Shown piece after piece: positions 45,440 through 50,630 of a DNA stretch of 50,630 bases (its first letter is position 1; each line of letters opens with the position of its first letter). Both the position numbers and the translations under genes were made by a program. The DNA comes from Basidiobolus meristosporus CBS 931.73 (Eukaryota > Basidiobolomycota > Basidiobolomycetes > Basidiobolales > Basidiobolaceae), in NCBI GenBank assembly GCA_002104905.1, contig MCFE01000641.1, positions 1 through 50,630 of the forward strand. Direction: 5' to 3'. The notes under the pieces are model-generated. The model was not told the origin of the DNA and did no database searches. It saw only the letters and a program-made list of their open reading frames with translations.

Positions 45440-47667
45440 GGGGGGGGAGACAGTCACCAACAGGTGAAATCTTTATTTCTGTTGAAACAAAGAAGCCAGT
45501 GCTACTGTTGTAGCTTTGATACAAGAGTGTGTAGCTGAGGGGAATTTGTAGGTAAGTTAATAAGAAGTGATGATAGTTCTTCAGTGCTCAAGACACTGTT
45601 CAGTGGGAAGGGGGGTAGCAAGAGAGGTAAGAATGACTTGTGAACAACATTAATGAGGGGAATGTGATAAGGATTGATATTCATCATAAAGGGTGTGTGC
45701 TGCTGCAGATATTGCTGCCAAAGGTCTGTCAAGTACTTCAGGTAGGCCAGCTTGGGTTTTTCTGACTGCAGAATATAGTGAGCAAACCTCTTGACTTCAG
45801 GATCTCCAAGTATAGTTCTCCAGCAGGAGTCAGGTGTAGTGTGGTGTGTTCTCTTCCATGCCTTAATCAGTGGGTTGTTGCAGTTGTGAAGTCTGAGGTA
45901 TAATCTGGTTCTAAGGTAGAGAAGTCTGATCTTATAGGGCATAAACCCAAAAGCACCAAGAATAGCATGTCTGTAGGGGCATTCAGGCAAATGAGGCACC
46001 AAGGAGGTAATGCACCATACTGCAAACTTGTCAAGCTTAGTGCAGTCTCTAGAAGTAAGAGAGAGAAGTTGTAAGCCAAATTCCCGGACAGGGAAGACAA
46101 ACTGCTTGAGTAGAAGAAGGCAGCTGGGAGCTGAAGTTGTAGGAGGAGTAACAGCCAGTAGCTTGTGGAGTGCCTGTCTTGCCAGGATAATTCTCTTCTT
46201 CAGGTGTGCTCCAGAGTCTAGTCCAGTAGGAAGGAAAGGAAAGCCAAGATATGTAGCAGAAACCTGAGCAGGTAGAGTGGAGTTCTCCAAGTTGTTGGGA
46301 GAGCCCAAAGGTACTTTCTTTGCAATGGAAAGCTGGAGATTATTCTTCTGCAGATACTGGTGGATGGTCTGGGAGTCTTGTTGCACATTGGAGGAGGATA
46401 TTCTGATGTCATCAGCAAAGAGAGTAACCAGGCAGTCAGCTGAGAGTCTTGGGAAATCATTCAGGAAGATGGCAAACAGTATAGGACCAAGCACAGAGCC
46501 TTGAACCACTCCATTAGGAACTGAGAACACAGCTGATTGCTCACTTGGGTGCAGAATTCTTGCTTGTGGATCCAGAAACAGAGACCTGACAAGGAGGGTG
46601 AGAGAGGTACTGGAGAAGCATTGCAACTTGGACCAAAGCAGATTTCTATCAACTGAATCAAAGGCCTTAGTAATATCAAACAGAACAGAGGGATACTTGC
46701 ACTGGAGAGAGTGATCTTGGCTAAGTATGACTGCATATTCCAAGGAGAGGCCAGGAACAAAGCCAAACTGTGCAGGATGAAACTTGAGGGAGTCAGAGTA
46801 GAGCTCCTGAGCAAGCAGAAGCTCAAACACCTTTCTGCAGGTGGGCAGCAGACATATTGGCCTGTAGGAGCTAGGATCCAGGTGCTTTCCTTTACCCTTG
46901 TACAGTGGCAGAACATTTGCAAAGGACCATTCCTCAGGAGTAGAAAGCTGGGCTGAGCATTGCTGAAACAGTGGAAGCAGAAGTGCAGACATGGCCTTGG
47001 TACTAGTCTTCAGAAGCTCATAAGAGATTGTGTCCACACCTGGAGCAGTAGAGTTGGGAAGCCTCTTGAGCACATTATGGATTCTCCTTTGATCAAGTGC
47101 AAGTGGGATGGGCAGAGTCTTGAAGTCAGGATGAAAGCCAGGAGTTGAGTACTGCTTTGTAGAGAAGAAGATGTTAGCCAGCTGTTCTGTTGAAGGTAAC
47201 TTCCTGGAAGAGGGCCTCATTGCCCTGTAGAGTCTTGATACTGTTCTTGTTATAGAGTTGGAAGATTGCAGAGGCAAAGAACTCATAATATGATCCCAGA
47301 GCTGAGTATGCAGAGTGTGGTGAATTGCCTTGGAGTGGTGTATTGCTGTCAGGAGGAGTTTCTCTGTTTTTGGGTTAGGGAAACTCAGGTAGCTTTGTTG
47401 CAGGGCTGAAACAATGGATTCCCATTTTCTTGAGGTAACAGCAGTAGTCTTGCATGGTAGTGAAAGGGAGGCAGACACCAGAATCAGATGCTTCACAAAG
47501 AGCCAGGCATAGTTGAGATCATCTGGCAGAGAAAGTAGCAAACTGGCAAGCTTCAAGTTGTTCCCAAAGTCTTTCTTCTGATTCTTGGTAGCTTTGTGGG
47601 TGAGCACAGTAAGTTTTGGCAGCTTCCTCTTCACAACTGGTTGCATAGAAAGGGACCAGGCTGGGTG
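45440..47667 (-). mobile_element. Telomeric non-LTR element, family A copy 2, apparently complete
   Basis: 3' tail at 45440 (TCACCAACAGGTGA, AAATCTTTATTT, AAAGAAGCC) and 5' end at about 47667, which meets GGGTTAGGGTTAGGG. The 5' leader is only about 20 bases before the ATG at 47646. Size about 2.23 kb. Only one copy shows this 5' end, so truncation of a longer element cannot be ruled out; but the frame is intact and begins with an ATG. Confidence 0.85.
45502..47646 (-). CDS. Reverse transcriptase of family A, no endonuclease seen
   Basis: 714 residues. Residues 1-180 are basic and helical; the RT domain spans about 185-480: YKGKGKHLDPSSYRPICLL near 250, motif A FDITKAFDSVDR near 323-334 (catalytic D324), motif B PNGVVQGSVLGP near 377-388, motif C FADDI near 410-414. 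Residues 480-714 are the thumb and a C-terminal region of unknown role. LINE-type ORF2 proteins normally carry an APE endonuclease before the RT, or a CCHC plus PD-(D/E)xK endonuclease after it, as in MoTeR or R2; neither is visible. The closest functional parallel is an RT that uses an existing DNA 3' end as primer. Transcription would run from the chromosome end inward. Confidence 0.88.
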   Translation of the reverse strand: MQPVVKRKLPKLTVLTHKATKNQKKDFGNNLKLASLLLSLPDDLNYAWLFVKHLILVSASLSLPCKTTAVTSRKWESIVSALQQSYLSFPNPKTEKLLLTAIHHSKAIHHTLHTQLWDHIMSSLPLQSSNSITRTVSRLYRAMRPSSRKLPSTEQLANIFFSTKQYSTPGFHPDFKTLPIPLALDQRRIHNVLKRLPNSTAPGVDTISYELLKTSTKAMSALLLPLFQQCSAQLSTPEEWSFANVLPLYKGKGKHLDPSSYRPICLLPTCRKVFELLLAQELYSDSLKFHPAQFGFVPGLSLEYAVILSQDHSLQCKYPSVLFDITKAFDSVDRNLLWSKLQCFSSTSLTLLVRSLFLDPQARILHPSEQSAVFSVPNGVVQGSVLGPILFAIFLNDFPRLSADCLVTLFADDIRISSSNVQQDSQTIHQYLQKNNLQLSIAKKVPLGSPNNLENSTLPAQVSATYLGFPFLPTGLDSGAHLKKRIILARQALHKLLAVTPPTTSAPSCLLLLKQFVFPVREFGLQLLSLTSRDCTKLDKFAVWCITSLVPHLPECPYRHAILGAFGFMPYKIRLLYLRTRLYLRLHNCNNPLIKAWKRTHHTTPDSCWRTILGDPEVKRFAHYILQSEKPKLAYLKYLTDLWQQYLQQHTPFMMNINPYHIPLINVVHKSFLPLLLPPFPLNSVLSTEELSSLLINLPTNSPQLHTLVSKLQQ

Positions 47668-47677
47668 GGTTAGGGTT

Positions 47678-47725
47678 AGGGGGGATGATCATCACCAAAG
47701 GGTGAAATCTTTATTTAAATAATAG
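47678..47725 (-). mobile_element. Tail-only micro-insertion (family C)
   Basis: Between two TTAGGG tracts lie fewer than 50 bases: ATGATCATCACC, AAAG, GGTGAAATCTTTATTT, AAATAATA. This is just the 3' hairpin and AAATAAA part of a retroelement tail, distinct from families A, B and ORF1, with everything upstream lost. It shows that 5' truncation can be almost total and that the hairpin end is what joins the telomeric repeat. Confidence 0.85.
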
Positions 47726-47727
47726 GG

Positions 47728-48650
47728 TTAGGGAGGGAAAGTCACCAAAGTAGGTGAAATCTTTATTTGATTTCAGACAAGTCTAACTACAAATAAAGAA
47801 GCCAGCTGGGAATAGAAGATTCCCAAAGTAAATACTAAGTTGAATATGAATAAATCTAAGCTAAAGTTAAGGCAGTATCCCAGAGTACACTGGAGTTCAG
47901 GTTCATGGGGGAGTGAAGTAGATAAGCTTGAGAGATATAATAATCTTTTAAGAAGTGGGTAACAGCAGGTGAAGGGGAGTTTTTGATAAGTGAAGTGAAT
48001 CTTGAGATCAGAGATTCCTCTAATGAGAAGGTCTTGTAAACTGGAGAATCAGGAAACTCTTTGAAGGCATGGTCAGTAGGTTCGCAGTAAAACTGGTCAG
48101 AGACATTTTGAGAGAATTGTGTTGCAATACTTTTGTCAAGTACTACCTCCAGAGTGTGATGGTTGATAAATCTCATGTTAACAATCTTGGATAAGTTGTA
48201 ACCTTGTTGCTTGAGATACATCCTATGCTCAGATATAGGAATAAACTCCACATTGGCAAAGTAGCAGACAGCCCAATCAGTAGCAGGAGGCAAATCAGAA
48301 GTGGCAGGAAACTTTCTTTTAGTCTTGGGAGGAGCAGCAGGATGTCTTGAGGAAGCAGGAACAGACTTTTTGACAACTTCAGAGTAGGAAGAGTGAGCAG
48401 GAGCAGATGATTCTTGGGGAGTCTTGTTGGCAGGAAGAGTTGGCTCAGGGACAATAGATTCTTGCAGATCAGAGAAGGCAGAAAAGAGCTTTTGAACTTG
48501 TTTCTTGAGTAGAGCATTTTCAGCTTCAACAAGTGCAAGCCTTTCCTCAAGGAAAGAAATCTGAAGGGAATGGAGTGAAGGCATAAGAAATAAGAAGAAG
48601 CGGGTAAGATGGGGTGGGTGGGTGGGAAAATTAGCAGGGAGAAGAGAAGG
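47728..48650 (-). mobile_element. ORF1-only telomeric retroelement, copy 2 (intact)
   Basis: A unit of about 920 bp with its 3' tail at 47728 (TCACCAAAGTAGGTGA, AAATCTTTATTT, AAAGAAGCC) after TTAGGG, and its 5' end at 48650 before GGTTAGGG. It contains a 66-nt leader, one protein frame and a 3' untranslated tail, and nothing else. The second copy at 38553-39472 has the same two ends. Confidence 0.88.
47856..48584 (-). CDS. ORF1-like (gag-like) coiled-coil protein
   Basis: 242 residues from the ATG at 48584; the frame is open further up but without an ATG. Residues 8-42 form a leucine-heptad coiled coil (LEERLALVEAENALLKKQVQ). Next is a Pro/Ser/Lys-rich linker, then a domain from about residue 115 (ISEHRMYLKQQGYNLSKIV, MRFINHHTLEVVLDKSI) that resembles the RNA-binding part of fungal LINE ORF1 proteins. 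Such proteins coat element RNA and chaperone reverse transcription. No RT is in this unit, so it would depend on family A or B enzymes, and could supply them with a coat protein they lack. The resemblance to ORF1 is from motif memory. Confidence 0.7.
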   Translation of the reverse strand: MPSLHSLQISFLEERLALVEAENALLKKQVQKLFSAFSDLQESIVPEPTLPANKTPQESSAPAHSSYSEVVKKSVPASSRHPAAPPKTKRKFPATSDLPPATDWAVCYFANVEFIPISEHRMYLKQQGYNLSKIVNMRFINHHTLEVVLDKSIATQFSQNVSDQFYCEPTDHAFKEFPDSPVYKTFSLEESLISRFTSLIKNSPSPAVTHFLKDYYISQAYLLHSPMNLNSSVLWDTALTLA

Positions 48651-48656
48651 GTTAGG

Positions 48657-48904
48657 GGGGAGGAAAGTCACCAAGTGGTGAAATTTTTATTTACTTATGA
48701 CAAGTATCCAAAGAAGCCATGTTAATCTGAAGTAATTCCTAGAAAGCTAGGTCTGAGAGATATCTTCCTGGTAAGCCAGGTCTGAGAGTTGAGAAGCTGA
48801 GTGGTACTGTATTTCCTAGTTAGCTAGGTCTGAGAGAGGTTTCCTGGAAAGCCAGGCCTGAGAAGTGAGAATCTGAGTATATCTGAGGTGAGTTTTACTG
48901 ATTT
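48657..48904 (-). mobile_element. Telomeric SINE, copy 1 (5'-truncated)
   Basis: Carries the 3' 250 bases of the SINE: tail hairpin TCACCAAGTGGTGA, AAATTTTTATTT, AAAGAAGCC, and the four-hairpin region. It is cut at about 48904 and the next bases are GGTTAGGGG and the tail of copy 2. The tRNA-like head is missing. Confidence 0.88.
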
Positions 48905-48912
48905 GGTTAGGG

Positions 48913-49433
48913 GGAGGAAAGTCACCAAGTGGTGAAATCTTTATTTACTTATGACAAGTATCTAAAGAAGCCAAGTTAATCTGAAGTAATTCCTAGAAAG
49001 CTAGGTCTGAGAGATATCTTCCTGGTAAGCCAGGTCTGAGAGTTGAGAAGCTGAGTGGTACTATATTTCCTAGTTAGCTAGGTCTGAGAGAGGTTTCCTG
49101 GAAAGCCAGGCCTGAGAAGTGAGAATCTGAATATATCTGAGCTAAGTTATACTGGTTTGCGGTAGCTGAATTGTGGCCGGAATGGCCAGTAGACTGGGGG
49201 AACTGAGATGAATTTCTGGGCGATCACTGGCCAAATATACTAGGCAAATCTGGCCAATTAGCATTTCAAGGATTTCAGCCAATCAGAGCCTTTACTTTGC
49301 CCGATGGTTGATCAAGCCATCTCCCAATGAGCACACATCAATTTATTAATCAAATTTTGCTGGATCCAGGATTTGAACCCACCACCATGGGTATGGAAGG
49401 GTTAGGGATAACCACAAGGCTAAGTGTTCTTGG
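48913..49433 (-). mobile_element. Telomeric SINE, copy 2 (full length)
   Basis: 521 bp, tail after TTAGGG at 48907-48912, head ending GTGTTCTTGG at 49433 followed by TTGGGTTAGGGTTAGGG. Nearly identical to copies 3 and 4. It has no long frame. Confidence 0.9.
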
Positions 49434-49456
49434 TTGGGTTAGGGTTAGGGTTAGGG

Positions 49457-49979
49457 GGGAGGAAAGTCACCAAGTGGTGAAATCTTTATTTACTTATGAC
49501 AAGTATCTAAAGAAGCCAAGTTAATCTGAAGTTATTCCTAGAAAGCTAGGTCTGAGAGATATCTTCCTGGTAAGCCAGGTCTGAGAGTTGAGAAGCTGAG
49601 TGGTACTATATTTCCTAGTTAGCTAGGTCTGAGAGAGGTTTCCTGGAAAGCCAGGCCTGAGAAGTGAGAATCTGAATATATCTGAGCTAAGTTATACTGG
49701 TTTGCGGTAGCTGAATTGTGGCCGGAATGGCCAGTAGACTGGGGGAACTGAGATGAATTTCTGGGCGATCACTGGCCAAATTTACTAGGCAAATCTGGCC
49801 AATTAGCATTTCAAGGATTTCAGCCAATCAGAGCCTTTACTTTGCCCGATGGTTGATCAAGCCATCTCCCAATGAGCACACATCAATTTATTAATCAAAT
49901 TTTTGCTGGATCCAGGATTTGAACCCACAACCATGAGTATGGAAGGGTTAGGGATAACCACAAGGCTAAGTGTTCTTGG
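49457..49979 (-). mobile_element. Telomeric SINE, copy 3 (full length)
   Basis: 523 bp. Preceded by a short TTAGGG tract; the head ends GTGTTCTTGG and meets TGGGTTAGGGG. Same structure as copy 4. Confidence 0.9.
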
Positions 49980-50068
49980 TGGGTTAGGGGGAGGAAAGTC
50001 ACCAAGTGGTGAAATCTTTATTTACTTATGACAAGCATCTAAAGAAGCCAAGTTAATCTGAAGTAATT

Positions 50069-50187
50069 CCTAGAAAGCTAGGTCTGAGAGATATCTTCCT
50101 GGTAAGCCAGGTCTGAGAGTTGAGAAGCTGAGTGGTACTATATTTCCTAGTTAGCTAGGTCTGAGAGAGGTTTCCTGGAAAGCCAGG
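50069..50187 (-). repeat. Four tandem mini-hairpins in SINE copy 4
   Basis: On the plus strand: CCTAG-AAAG-CTAGG (50069-50082), CCTGG-TAAG-CCAGG (50098-50111), CCTAG-TTAG-CTAGG (50146-50159), CCTGG-AAAG-CCAGG (50174-50187). Each is followed by T/CCTGAGA. The two halves are a duplication with a period of 77 bases. Stem changes A-T to G-C are matched on both sides. Confidence 0.85.
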
Positions 50188-50445
50188 CCTGAGAAGTGAG
50201 AATCTGAATATATCTGAGCTAAGTTATCATGGTTTGCGGTAGCTGAATTGTGGCCGGAATGGCCAGTAGACTGGGGGAACTGAGATGTATTTCTGGGCGA
50301 TCACTGGCCAAATTTACTAGGCAAATCTGGCCAATTAGCATTTCAAGGATTTCAGCCAATCAGAGCCTTTACTTTGCCCGATGGTTGATCAAGCCATCTC
50401 CCAATGAGCACACATCAATTTATTGATCAAATTTTGCTGGATCCA

Positions 50446-50499
50446 GGATTTGAACCCACAACCATGGGTATGGAAGGGTTAGGGATAACCACAAGGCTA
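50446..50499 (-). promoter_or_regulatory. Internal Pol III promoter (A and B boxes) of SINE copy 4
   Basis: A-box-like TAGCCTTGTGG at 50499-50489 starts 12 bases from the 5' end; B box GGTTCAAATCC at 50456-50446 lies 32 bases further. Spacing and order are those of a tRNA. Copies 2 and 3 carry the same boxes. The sequence between them contains CCCTAACCC, the telomeric C-strand motif. Confidence 0.72.
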
Positions 50500-50510
50500 A
50501 GTGTTCTTGG

Positions 50511-50630
50511 TTAGGTTAGGGTTAGGGTTAGGGTTAGGGTTAGGGTTAGGGTTAGGGTTAGGGTTAGGGTTAGGGTTAGGGTTAGGGTTAGGGTTAGGGT
50601 TAGGGTTAGGGTTAGGGTTAGGGTTAGGTT
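50511..50630. repeat. Telomere, (TTAGGG)n
   Basis: About 120 bases of TTAGGG repeats to the end of the window, beginning with one TTAGG variant. The G-rich strand runs 5' to 3' toward the window end, so this is a true right-hand chromosome end or very close to it. Confidence 0.97.

Larger units (their letters stand above)
49990..50510 (-). mobile_element. Telomeric SINE, copy 4 (full length, outermost)
   Basis: 521 bp. On the minus strand: 5' tRNA-like head with an A-box-like TAGCCTTGTGG (50499-50489) and a perfect B box GGTTCAAATCC (50456-50446), a central unique part with GGCCGGAATGGCC, four small hairpins (50187-50069), then the AAAGAAGCC box and tail hairpin shared with the protein-coding elements. 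A tRNA-like Pol III promoter would start transcripts at the observed 5' end. It borders the terminal TTAGGG array directly. Confidence 0.9.

Noticed and set aside
50446-50510. A tRNA gene in the outermost unit
   Set aside because: A and B boxes are there, but the arms do not fold into a proper tRNA and the same sequence heads several SINE copies. It is a SINE head.
48657-50510. A CRISPR-like array or plain satellite
   Set aside because: The units are 520 bp, separated by TTAGGG of varying length, one is 5'-truncated, and all have a retroelement tail. They are retroelement copies.

Overview
The window is a fungal chromosome arm that runs into its right-hand telomere. It ends in about 120 bases of (TTAGGG)n. 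The genes have short introns (46-114 nt, GT..AG, often with a CTAAC-like branch site) and belong to fungal families: a Chs5 exomer scaffold, a Pho85-type cyclin, a KxDL protein, an MscS channel, a RasGEF. A UBAP1-like ESCRT-I subunit and the mixture of copia and telomeric non-LTR elements hint at an early-diverging lineage, but I cannot name the species.

Layout. 1-5.1 kb: two nested Ty1/copia copies, one with an open gag-pol frame. 5.1-6.8 kb: no gene seen. 6.8-22.0 kb: the gene-rich core with eight spliced genes in mostly convergent/divergent pairs (NIPA-type Mg transporter > < MscS channel; RasGEF > < PCL cyclin; a small membrane protein > < KxDL protein; CHS5 > < UBAP1-like). I worked out the exon structures by hand from splice sites, frame and family resemblance. 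22.4-27.6 kb: a transition zone with a secreted Cys-rich protein and its dead paralogue, an acyltransferase relic, and an intact secreted DUF3472-like protein plus a small relic of it. 27.7-36.8 kb: a copia cluster with one near-full-length defective copy, an LTR fragment, a solo LTR and one old full-length copy. 36.8-38.5 kb: no gene seen.

38.5-50.6 kb is the most interesting part: a stack of at least ten non-LTR retroelement insertions, all on the minus strand. Each has its 3' end facing the centromere directly after a TTAGGG-like stretch; where the 5' end can be read it faces the chromosome end and usually meets new TTAGGG or the next tail. Four kinds of unit share a bipartite 3' tail: an AAAGAAGCC box, then AAATCTTTATTT next to a TCACC..GGTGA hairpin (plus-strand reading). 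They are an RT-only element (family A, 714 codons, no visible endonuclease), a second RT family B (5'-truncated), a self-contained element carrying only an ORF1-like protein, and tRNA-derived SINEs of about 520 bp. A fragment of fewer than 50 bp carrying only the 3' hairpin is also present. A dead Kelch-SNF2 helicase gene lies between the innermost unit and the rest of the stack.

The uniform orientation, the C-rich RNA 3' end that can pair with TTAGGG, and the lack of a visible endonuclease suggest elements reverse-transcribed directly onto chromosome ends. That would resemble Drosophila HeT-A/TART in logic, but with ORF1, RT and SINE functions split among separate units. The mechanism is inference; the sequence layout is directly seen.
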